Shown: in pieces, positions 51,719-59,131 of the stretch | Position numbering within the stretch: the stretch's first letter is position 1 | Layout of the letters: every line of letters begins with the position of its first letter | Assembly (NCBI RefSeq): GCF_002954225.1 | Contig: NZ_PPTH01000014.1 | Coordinates: 124,001-188,000, forward strand | Source of the DNA: Arthrobacter ruber | GTDB lineage: Bacteria > Actinomycetota > Actinomycetes > Actinomycetales > Micrococcaceae | Direction of reading: 5' to 3' | Length of the DNA: 64,000 bases | Program-made: the position numbers and the translations under genes | Notes under the pieces: generated by a model | Database searches by the model: none | What the model was told of the DNA's origin: nothing | The model's input: the letters and a program-made list of their open reading frames with translations, nothing else

Positions 51719-52615
51719 TTACTTGACTGCTCCTGCGGTGATACCCCGGGTGAGGGTGCGTTGGAAGATGAGGAAGAAGATGAGCGTCGGGAGAAGTCCG
51801 AGGAGGGCTGAGGCGCTCGTGGTGGTGACGTCCATGAGGCGATCGCCCTGCAGGACGGTGATCGCCACCGGGACGGTCTGGTTGTCGTTGCCCACCAGGA
51901 ACGTCAGCGGGATCAGGAACTCGTTCCAGGTCCAGATGAAGAAGAAGATGAGCAGCACGCTCAGCGTGGGCCGCGAGATGGGGAAGATGACCCGCCACAG
52001 GATCTGCCAGCGGCTCGCGCCGTCGAGCGACGCCGCCTCCAGCAGCTCCTTCGGGAACGTCCCGTACACCGACGCCAGCAGGTAGGTGCCGAACGCGCTC
52101 TGGATGACGGTGAAGATGATGATGACGGCCCATACGCTGTCGTAGAGGCCCACCTGCCGGAACATGAAGTACAGCGGGTAGAGGAGGACCTCCTGCGGCA
52201 ACATGTTGGCGAGCAGGATCAGCAGCACCAGCCAGGTCCGTCCGCGCACCCGTCCGATCCCCAGGGCGAAGGCGTTGAACATCGAGATCCCGACGGCGAG
52301 CACCGCCACGACGGTGCTGATGAAGAAGCTGTTCCACAGCTTCCGGGGGAAGTCCACGCGCTCCCAGAACGCGGTGATGCCGTCGAAGTAGAGAGCCGAG
52401 GGCAGGGACAGCGGACCGCCCTGCGCGTAGTCGGTGGGCGACTTGAAGGAGTTGGCGAGGATCAGCAGGAACGGGACCGCGATGAGCAGCCCGATCAGGA
52501 CCGCCACGGCCAGGATGAGCCAGTCACCGACGGTCTTGCGGGACCGGCCGGAACGCCGTCGTTGGCGGGGTGGTTCCTGGACCACCTCAGGGGCGGTCAG
52601 GGTGGGAACGGCCAT
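51719..52615 (-). CDS. ABC sugar transporter permease (MalG family)
   Basis: A 298-residue integral membrane protein with six helices. The cytoplasmic EAA loop EAASLDGASRWQILWRVIFPIS contacts the ATPase, and NEFLIPLTFL is typical of MalG-type permeases. The start overlaps the stop of the MalF-type gene by one base. No ATPase gene is in the operon, so a shared MsiK-type ATPase encoded elsewhere probably energises it. Confidence 0.92.
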   Translation of the reverse strand: MAVPTLTAPEVVQEPPRQRRRSGRSRKTVGDWLILAVAVLIGLLIAVPFLLILANSFKSPTDYAQGGPLSLPSALYFDGITAFWERVDFPRKLWNSFFISTVVAVLAVGISMFNAFALGIGRVRGRTWLVLLILLANMLPQEVLLYPLYFMFRQVGLYDSVWAVIIIFTVIQSAFGTYLLASVYGTFPKELLEAASLDGASRWQILWRVIFPISRPTLSVLLIFFFIWTWNEFLIPLTFLVGNDNQTVPVAITVLQGDRLMDVTTTSASALLGLLPTLIFFLIFQRTLTRGITAGAVK

Positions 52616-53571
52616 CAGCGTGCCTCCTCGCTGCGCTCGAGCCTCGTCTGCACGAGGACGAAGATGATGCTGACGGCGGCGATGACCACTGTCAGTGCGG
52701 TGGCGATCGTCGCCCCGTAACCCACCTGCTGGGACTGGAAGAACTCGCTGTACGCGTAGTACGCGGGCACGATCGTGGAGGTGCCGGGTCCGCCGCCGGT
52801 CAGGGCATAGATGGGACCGAAGACCTTGAGTGCGGCGATGGCGCACGTGAGGGTGACCACGAAGATCTCGGGCCGGATGATGCTGACGGTGATCGCGCGG
52901 AAGCGCTGGAACCAGTTGGCGCCGTCGAGCTCGGCGGCCTCGTAGAGCTCGGGGTCGACGCGCTGCAGGGCCGCCATGAAGATGACCACGGGGTAGCCGA
53001 GCTGCACCCAGACCATGATGACCATGATGCTCGGCAGCGCGGTGTCGGGGTCGCCGAGCCAGTTGCCCTGCAGGCCGCCGAGACCCATGGCGGCGAGCAC
53101 CTGGTTCAACGCGCCGTTCTCGGGCCGGAGGATCCAGCCGATCACGATCGCCGCGATGACGCCGGGGAGGATCTGCGGCAGGTAGTAGGTGGCCCGCAGG
53201 AAACTCGCGAGGCGCCCGCCGAACTTCCGACCGATGAGGTCGAACAGCATCGCCGCGAGGACGAGGCCGAGCACCGTGGGCACCACCACCATCGCGACGA
53301 TCATGGCGACGGAGTTGCGGAACGAGGTCCAGAACGTGGTGTCACCGAAGAGCTCCACCCAGTTCTCGAGGCCGATGAACTCCGGCGGGCGGATACCGCG
53401 GTAGGAGGTGAAGGTCAGGTAGACGTTCCACAGCAGCGGTACCACGATGACGAGCGTGAGCAGGGCGAGACCCGGCAGCAGGTAGAACCAGAAGGAATTG
53501 CGGCTGGAGCCGGGGATGAGACTGGTGGTCGGGCGCGCAGTGCGCTCCTTCGACCGGGTTGCGATCGCCAT
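52615..53571 (-). CDS. ABC sugar transporter permease (MalF family)
   Basis: A 318-residue permease with six helices and the EAA loop YEAAELDGANWFQRFRAITVSII. The signature GPIYALTGGGPGTST is characteristic of actinobacterial sugar permeases. It pairs with the MalG-type protein and the lipoprotein binding protein encoded 85 bp upstream. Confidence 0.92.
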   Translation of the reverse strand: MAIATRSKERTARPTTSLIPGSSRNSFWFYLLPGLALLTLVIVVPLLWNVYLTFTSYRGIRPPEFIGLENWVELFGDTTFWTSFRNSVAMIVAMVVVPTVLGLVLAAMLFDLIGRKFGGRLASFLRATYYLPQILPGVIAAIVIGWILRPENGALNQVLAAMGLGGLQGNWLGDPDTALPSIMVIMVWVQLGYPVVIFMAALQRVDPELYEAAELDGANWFQRFRAITVSIIRPEIFVVTLTCAIAALKVFGPIYALTGGGPGTSTIVPAYYAYSEFFQSQQVGYGATIATALTVVIAAVSIIFVLVQTRLERSEEAR

Positions 53572-53656
53572 GGGCGTGCACCTTCCAGGGCAGGGGTCAG
53601 GGGCCCGACCGCGCCGCCGCCGGGAGGGACGGGGCGCGGCCGGAGGGATGCTTCGG

Positions 53657-54964
53657 TCAGCCGACGATGTCGTCGACGCCGCTCTGGTACTGCTCGCCGA
53701 TCTGCTGCTGGAACTCCTCCGGCGACTTCGTGCCGTTCATCAGCTCCTGGAGGCCGGCGTTCAACTCGTCGTAGAAGGTGGGCGTGGGCCAGTCCGGGTA
53801 GAAGGCGATGCCGTCCTTCTCGGTGAGGGCGTTGAAGTTCGAGATGAGCTCCGAGCTCTTCTCGTCGGTGATGTCCGCCGGATCGGCGGCGACCGGGACG
53901 CCGCCGTTGTTGCCGATCAGGTTCTGGATCTCGGGGCGCATGGTGATGTCGATGAACTCGTAGGCGAGGTCCTTGTTCGCGGCGTTCTCCGGCACGGCCC
54001 ACATGTTGCCCGCGGACCCCGGGGCGAGCTCGGCCTCGGGGAAGAGGAATGTGCCCCATTCGAAGCCGGTGGCCTCGGTGGTGAACCGGTTGTGCCACCA
54101 GCTGCCCGAGAAGAAGATCGGGTTGGTGCCGTTGATGAAGGCGGTGCCCGCATCCTCCGCAGTCGAGCCGGTGGCGTTGGTCGAGATGTAGCCCTTGTCG
54201 GTCCAGTCCTTCACCGTCTCCGTGGCGAACGAGACCTCCTCGCCCTGCCAGTCCACCGGGTTCTTGTAGAGCTGGTAGTCCTCGACCCAGCCGCGGTCCG
54301 CCTTCGTCAGGGCGAGCTGGTACCAGAGCTGGCCCAGCGGGTACTCGGCAGCTGACTGCGCCATCGGGGTGACACCCTGGTCGGTGAAGGCCTGCAGCAC
54401 CTGCTCGAATTCGGCCAGCGTGGTCGGTACCTCGAGGCCCGCCGCGGTGAACATGTCCTGGTTGTAGTAGACCTCGACGAACTCCCCGTAGTTGGGGACG
54501 CCGAACCAGCTGCCGGAGCCCATGATGCCCTGCTCGTCGTACTTCGCCGTGGTCTGCAGCGAGGGTGCGAGCTTGTCGTCCCACCCGTACTGCTCGACGG
54601 CGTCGTCAAGGTTGGTGAGCAGGCCCTGGCTGGAGAGCAAGCCGGCCGTCGCGTTGCCCTTGTTGTACTCGAGGAGATCCGGCGCCTCGTCCGAGTTCAG
54701 GACCTGGCTCGCAGTGGAGCGGATCTGCTCGAAGCTGCGTTCCTCGAACTCGACCGTTGCGCCGGTCTCCTCCTCGAACACCCTGATGGCCTCGGCCCAA
54801 GCGATGCCCATGGCGCTCGTCTCGCTCTCGAAGTGCCAGAGCTTGAGGGTGTCCCCCTCCCCTCCCGACCCGGGGTCCGAGCCCGAGCCGGAGCTCGAGC
54901 AGCCCGACAGGGCGAGGGCTGCGGCCGTCAGGGCTGCCCCTAGGATCATTCTGCTGTTCTTCAT
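53657..54964 (-). CDS. Sugar ABC transporter substrate-binding lipoprotein
   Basis: A 435-residue family 1 extracellular binding protein. The lipoprotein signal is residues 1-22 with the lipobox LALSGC (C22), followed by a Ser/Gly linker. The body has the family pattern LKLWHFESETSAMGIAWAEA, GVPMAQSAAEYPLGQL-like and FPEAELAPGSAGNMWAVPEN. It delivers an oligosaccharide, probably alpha-xylosylated, to the permeases. The start at 54964 follows AAGGGAG; the TCGAAACGTTTCGA operator lies 48 bp upstream. Confidence 0.92.
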   Translation of the reverse strand: MKNSRMILGAALTAAALALSGCSSSGSGSDPGSGGEGDTLKLWHFESETSAMGIAWAEAIRVFEEETGATVEFEERSFEQIRSTASQVLNSDEAPDLLEYNKGNATAGLLSSQGLLTNLDDAVEQYGWDDKLAPSLQTTAKYDEQGIMGSGSWFGVPNYGEFVEVYYNQDMFTAAGLEVPTTLAEFEQVLQAFTDQGVTPMAQSAAEYPLGQLWYQLALTKADRGWVEDYQLYKNPVDWQGEEVSFATETVKDWTDKGYISTNATGSTAEDAGTAFINGTNPIFFSGSWWHNRFTTEATGFEWGTFLFPEAELAPGSAGNMWAVPENAANKDLAYEFIDITMRPEIQNLIGNNGGVPVAADPADITDEKSSELISNFNALTEKDGIAFYPDWPTPTFYDELNAGLQELMNGTKSPEEFQQQIGEQYQSGVDDIVG

Positions 54965-55011
54965 CGCTACTCCCTTGTAGTGGCCGGACGCCCTCTGGCG
55001 GGCGGCATTTG

Positions 55012-55025
55012 TCGAAACGTTTCGA
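55012..55025. promoter_or_regulatory. LacI operator TCGAAACGTTTCGA before the binding-protein gene
   Basis: A perfect 14-bp palindrome of the CG-centred LacI/GalR type, 48 bp ahead of the binding-protein start. A near-identical site occurs upstream of the LacI gene. Confidence 0.85.
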
Positions 55026-55079
55026 TAGATGGACCCAGGCCCCTCGGAGTGGAACCTGACAGTGGACAGGAGACCGGCG

Positions 55080-56096
55080 CTAGGGGCCCGGTCGGGGTGC
55101 CGCGACCGAGCCGTGATCGCGGTATCTGGGCGCGACGAGCTCGACGCGCGGGGCGACGGCGCCGTCGAGCTGCTGGACTGCGAGCTCGACCGCACGGGTG
55201 CAGGAATCCGCCGGGATGAGCGGGATGACGTTCAGTGGCGGGGTGAAGGCGGAGGTGTCGAAGGTCGGCACGCCCGCGATGATGGACAGGTCGCCGGGGA
55301 TGGACAGGCCACGCCCCGCTACGGCGTCGAGGAGTGTCTTATGGACGCCCTCCTCCCCGTGGACCACGAGTCCCGTGGGCGCCTGATCGGCGTCGAGGAG
55401 CTCGGCCAGGGCGGAGCGGACCTGAGCTGCCTCCTTCTCGACCATGGTGAAGGACGCGGCGACCTCGCGTTCGGCCGCCCGGCGCAGGAAACCGTCCCGG
55501 AAGCGCATGGGGAAGTTGGAGCCGCGCTCGTAGACGGCCGCCGGGTGCCCGAGGAGCGCCAGGGAGGTGTGCCCGGCATCGACCAGCCGATCGACGGCGA
55601 GACCCGCCGCGGCCTCGAAATCCAGGTCCACGCAGACCAGGCCCTCCGCGTTCCGGGGCACCCCGATAAGGGCCGCAGGTACACCGAGCGATCGCACGAG
55701 ATCTGCGCGCTCGTCGTTCATGGAGACGTCCAGCACGATGATGCCGTCCACGAGCCTGCTCGAGGAGACACGACGGAGCCCGTCCGTCGCCTCGTCCTCG
55801 GTGAGGAGCAGGACGTCGTAGTCGTACTTCCGGGCCGCCGTGACCACGGACAGGACGAATGCCATGTGGGCGGGCGCGTAGGTGTCACTCCTCAGCGGCG
55901 CCGTGAGCGCGAAGATCCGAGTACGCGTCCCTGCAAGCATCCGGCCGGCAGCGTTCGGCATGTAGTCGAGTTCGCGCACCGCCTCGTCGATGCGCAGCCG
56001 GGTCTTCTCACCGATGGGGCGCTTGCCACTCAGAGCGTAGGAGACGGTGCTGATGGACACACCGGCGACGCGCGCGACGTCGTGGATATTCGCCAT
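55080..56096 (-). CDS. LacI family repressor of the alpha-xyloside operon
   Basis: A 338-residue LacI/GalR regulator: helix-turn-helix residues 3-22 (IHDVARVAGVSISTVSYALS), hinge helix near 50 (AAGRMLAG), then a periplasmic-binding-protein-like effector domain with DVLLLTEDEATDG and DGIIVLDVS. It is immediately upstream of the binding-protein gene on the same strand. Both its own promoter and that of the operon carry the AAACGTTT palindrome, so it should repress both until sugar binds. Confidence 0.93.
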   Translation of the reverse strand: MANIHDVARVAGVSISTVSYALSGKRPIGEKTRLRIDEAVRELDYMPNAAGRMLAGTRTRIFALTAPLRSDTYAPAHMAFVLSVVTAARKYDYDVLLLTEDEATDGLRRVSSSRLVDGIIVLDVSMNDERADLVRSLGVPAALIGVPRNAEGLVCVDLDFEAAAGLAVDRLVDAGHTSLALLGHPAAVYERGSNFPMRFRDGFLRRAAEREVAASFTMVEKEAAQVRSALAELLDADQAPTGLVVHGEEGVHKTLLDAVAGRGLSIPGDLSIIAGVPTFDTSAFTPPLNVIPLIPADSCTRAVELAVQQLDGAVAPRVELVAPRYRDHGSVAAPRPGP

Positions 56097-56151
56097 GCCG
56101 ACTCCTGTGTCCGCTGGGATGAGGGCGTCGCACCTGCTCCGACGACCGGTC

Positions 56152-56167
56152 GTCTAAACGTTTCGAC
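56152..56167. promoter_or_regulatory. LacI operator upstream of its own gene
   Basis: GTCTAAACGTTTCGAC: the same CG-centred core as the 55012 site with one mismatch between arms (TCTAAA versus TCGAAA), 56 bp before the LacI start. It fits autoregulation. Confidence 0.78.
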
Positions 56168-56254
56168 GACCGATGGCCAGTACGCTACGGCACACTGACC
56201 GACAGGGCAAGGGTTTTGCAGCCCTGCGGAACAAATAGTCCCGGGTCGGCACAC

Positions 56255-56288
56255 GAACAGGCCACCGGGATCTCCCGGTGGCCTGTTC
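56255..56288 (-). terminator. Terminator after the DHA2 exporter gene
   Basis: A 16-bp inverted repeat (GAACAGGCCACCGGGA with its complement) with only two bases between arms, so the functional loop includes the inner pairs. It lies 19 bp after the exporter stop codon. Confidence 0.8.
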
Positions 56289-56306
56289 CGATCCGAGGAC
56301 GAGTGA

Positions 56307-58205
56307 CTAGCGGCGGGCGTCCGCGCGGTCCGTGAGTTCGGCCTCGAGTTCGGTCAGCTCCCGGGCCACGCGGTCGACGTCGGCCTTCGAGATCTCGAGG
56401 GGTCCGGCACTGTGCCTGCCGTGGGACGGCTGCACGGCGACGACGTCGGGCTGTGCGTGCCGCACGCTCTCGACGCCTGTCTCATCGGCGGGGCGGGCAG
56501 CGGCGGTCGAGGACTGCGCCTGCGTTGCCGGGGCACCGGCGGCCGGCGACCCTGCGCCACCGGGCTCCGTCCCGGTGGCGGCCGGGGACACCGATCCGGC
56601 AGGACCCGCGGGGGCCGCCGGGGCGAAGTCGACGGTGCGGCGCAACGGCGACTCCTTGATGAACAGGACGCACACGAGGCCGATCACCGCGATGACCGCC
56701 GTGATGAGGAAGATCATGGCCGTGCTGTCGCCGTAGGCGGCGCGCACGATGTCGGCGATGGGCGCGGGGAGATCGACGAGGTCGAGCGAACCCCCTGCAG
56801 CACCGCCGGTGGTGGGGATCCCCGCAGCCTCGAGACCTTCGGTGGTCCTGTTCTCCACCTGCGTACCGAGGATGGCACCGAGGACGGCGACGCCCGCGGC
56901 ACCGCCCATGGAGCGGAAGAACGCCACCGAGGCACTGGCGGACCCGATGTCCTTCACGGCCACCGTGTTCTGGACGGCGAGGACGAGGTTCTGCAGCATG
57001 AGACCGAGTCCCAGGCCGAAGACGAAGGTGTAGATGCCCACGAGCCGGAGGTCGGTCAGGTGGTCGATGGTGCCGGCCAGGCCGAGGCCCGCGATGAGGA
57101 ACAGGGCGCCGGCGACGATGTACCGCTTCCACTTCCCGAACTTGGTGACGAGCATGCCGGCACCGATGGAGCCGAGCAGGTTGCCGGCGATCATGGGCAG
57201 CGTGAGCAGGCCGGCCTCGGTGGGCGTCGCGCCGCGAGCCACCTGGTAGTACTGGCCGAGGTAGCTCGAGCTGGCGAACAGCGCGATGCCGACGGCGATC
57301 GAGGCGATGATCGCCAGGGCCGTGGTGCGCTCGGAGATGATCTTGAGCGGGATGATGGGCTCGGCCACCTTGGACTCGACCACGAGGAGGAGCGCCAGCA
57401 GGATGACGCTGCCGCCGACCATCAGGGCGGATTCTCGGGAGAACCACTCGTAGTAGCCCTCCTTGCCGGCGAAGGAGACCCAGATGAGCAGCAGGCTGAC
57501 GCCGGCGGTCAGGAGGATGGAGCCGAGCCAGTCGATGCGTGCCTTGCGGCGCGTGTCGGGGAGCTTCAGCGTGACCTGCAGCAGGACCAGGGCGATGATC
57601 GCGAGCGGCACGCAGACGAAGAACGTCCAGCGCCAGCCCAGCGGGGAGTCGACGATGAAGCCGCCGAGGAGAGGCCCGCCCGCGGTCGCCACGGCCATGA
57701 CGCCGCCCATGTAGCCGGAGTACCGGCCACGCTCACGTGGCGCGATGATGGTGCCGATGATGGCCTGCGCGAGTGCGGTGAGGCCGCCCATGGCCACACC
57801 CTGGATGACGCGCGCCGTCAGCAGCAGCGGGATGGTCTGCGCGAGGCCCGCGAGGACGGAGCCCGCCACGAAGATGACGATGCTGGCCTGCACCAGGATC
57901 TTCTTGTCGAACAGGTCGGCGAACTTGCCCCAGATGGGCGTGGTGGCCGCATTGGCGAGCAGCGCGGCCGTGATGACCCAGGCGAAGTCCGTCTGGGAGC
58001 CGTTGAGGTCGCTCATGATCGTGGGCAGGGCGTTCGCCACGATCGTGCTGCTGAGGATCGCCGTGAACAGGCCCGCGAGCAGACCCGTGAGCGCCTGCAG
58101 GATCTGCTTGTGGCTCATGGGTTCGCCAGCCCGGGGCTGGGGTGTCGACACAGGTTGCGGCCCGGCGGCCTCGGCGGTCCTCGTCGTGGTGGGATGGGTG
58201 GCCAT
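56307..58205 (-). CDS. DHA2 family (14-helix) MFS drug exporter
   Basis: A 632-residue exporter. The 14-helix core (about 35-530) includes the motif GKFADLFDKK, LTARVIQGVAMGGLTAL and GGPLLGGFIVDSPLGWRWTFFV (motif C). It is followed by a cytoplasmic Ala/Pro-rich tail of about 100 residues. It should expel hydrophobic or cationic drugs with protons. Its ATG overlaps the MarR stop by one base, so regulator and pump form one operon. Confidence 0.92.
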   Translation of the reverse strand: MATHPTTTRTAEAAGPQPVSTPQPRAGEPMSHKQILQALTGLLAGLFTAILSSTIVANALPTIMSDLNGSQTDFAWVITAALLANAATTPIWGKFADLFDKKILVQASIVIFVAGSVLAGLAQTIPLLLTARVIQGVAMGGLTALAQAIIGTIIAPRERGRYSGYMGGVMAVATAGGPLLGGFIVDSPLGWRWTFFVCVPLAIIALVLLQVTLKLPDTRRKARIDWLGSILLTAGVSLLLIWVSFAGKEGYYEWFSRESALMVGGSVILLALLLVVESKVAEPIIPLKIISERTTALAIIASIAVGIALFASSSYLGQYYQVARGATPTEAGLLTLPMIAGNLLGSIGAGMLVTKFGKWKRYIVAGALFLIAGLGLAGTIDHLTDLRLVGIYTFVFGLGLGLMLQNLVLAVQNTVAVKDIGSASASVAFFRSMGGAAGVAVLGAILGTQVENRTTEGLEAAGIPTTGGAAGGSLDLVDLPAPIADIVRAAYGDSTAMIFLITAVIAVIGLVCVLFIKESPLRRTVDFAPAAPAGPAGSVSPAATGTEPGGAGSPAAGAPATQAQSSTAAARPADETGVESVRHAQPDVVAVQPSHGRHSAGPLEISKADVDRVARELTELEAELTDRADARR

Positions 58206-58798
58206 CAGCGTTCTTCCTTCGTGATCTCGGACGTGGGGTCCAGGTGATGACGGCCGTCATTGCCCGTGCGGTCTTCGGTGGTGCGGCGTTCGGTGGAGCG
58301 TGCTTCGGTGCGGTGTGCCCTGGGTGGTCCCGCACGGCCCGTCTGCCCCGTCCCGAGCGGGGCCGCGGAGCGGAGGGCGAGGGTGAGTTGCTGGACCGAT
58401 CGCGACGCCGCCTCGGCCTCGCTCTCGGTCCAGTCGGACAGGATCTCCCGCAACGTCTCCGCCCTGCGCTCGTAGGTGTCCGCGAGGTACCTCTGCCCCT
58501 CCCCGGACAGCGAGAGCAGGCACGCCCGGCCGTCCAGGGGATCCGGGGTGCGCAGCACGAACCCGTACTGCTCGAGGTCCGCGAGCTGCCGGCTCAGGGC
58601 GGACGGCCCGATGCCGAGCTTCGCCGCAAGGGCGGACGCCCGCATGGGGCCGCCCTCTCCGATGAAGAACAGGACGCCGGTGTGCGCCGGCCCCAGCTCG
58701 GAGTACTTCATGCCGGCCGCCATGACCCCGCGCAGGGCGCGCTGCAGGTCGAAGATGTTGTGCACCAGCTCAGCGGCGGTGTGCTGCGCGACCGACAT
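58205..58798 (-). CDS. MarR family transcriptional regulator
   Basis: A 197-residue MarR protein: HTGVLFFIGEGGPMRASALAAKL, the recognition helix GIGPSALSRQLADLEQYGFV, and a wing with DPLDGRACLLSLS. The C-terminal 45 residues are an Arg/Thr-rich, probably disordered, extension unusual for the family. It probably represses itself and the exporter through the inverted repeat at 58824-58840. Confidence 0.92.
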   Translation of the reverse strand: MSVAQHTAAELVHNIFDLQRALRGVMAAGMKYSELGPAHTGVLFFIGEGGPMRASALAAKLGIGPSALSRQLADLEQYGFVLRTPDPLDGRACLLSLSGEGQRYLADTYERRAETLREILSDWTESEAEAASRSVQQLTLALRSAAPLGTGQTGRAGPPRAHRTEARSTERRTTEDRTGNDGRHHLDPTSEITKEER

Positions 58799-59131
58799 GA
58801 AGGGCTCCCGGGCTCGAATACTTTGTTGCTCTAAGTAACAGTACGCTTCTCATTTCGTTAGGTCAACTAAATAAGCCGCGGGCGCCCCTCGCGCTCCACT
58901 ACCCGCCGGACCCGCCCGGATCGCCGGATCGTGGGTCTGCCCGACTCGCACACCGCGCCGTTCAGGAGCGCCGCCCGCCGCGCGGACAGGGCATCCAGGC
59001 GTCAAGCCGCCGTGGAATCTGCTCAGGATGCTTGCGGTTTGGACCGACACCCTGTTAGGCCTGATACACAAGGGCAGTTGGATCACCTGTCGAGGAGCGC
59101 CCGGGCCGGGCCGCGGAGAAGGACGTTCGCC
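58799..59131. promoter_or_regulatory. Divergent intergenic region between marR and fdhF-like genes
   Basis: A 333-bp gap. It carries the MarR-type repeat at 58824-58840 and a second A/T-rich segment TTAGGTCAACTAAATAA near 58859. The rest is G/C-rich with a stretch of open but non-convincing frame leading to the molybdoenzyme. The latter has GAGAAGGACG as ribosome binding site. No small gene or RNA is evident. Confidence 0.5.
58824..58840. promoter_or_regulatory. Candidate MarR operator TGTTGCTCTAAGTAACA
   Basis: 7-bp arms with one mismatch (TGTTGCT / AGTAACA) around a 3-bp centre, 26 bp ahead of the MarR start codon. Its length matches the 16-20 bp sites of MarR dimers. Confidence 0.65.

Noticed and set aside
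50049-52085. Long plus-strand open frame opposite the alpha-xylosidase and permease genes
   Set aside because: Antisense shadow of two well-supported genes; its His/Arg/Val-rich content matches no protein family.
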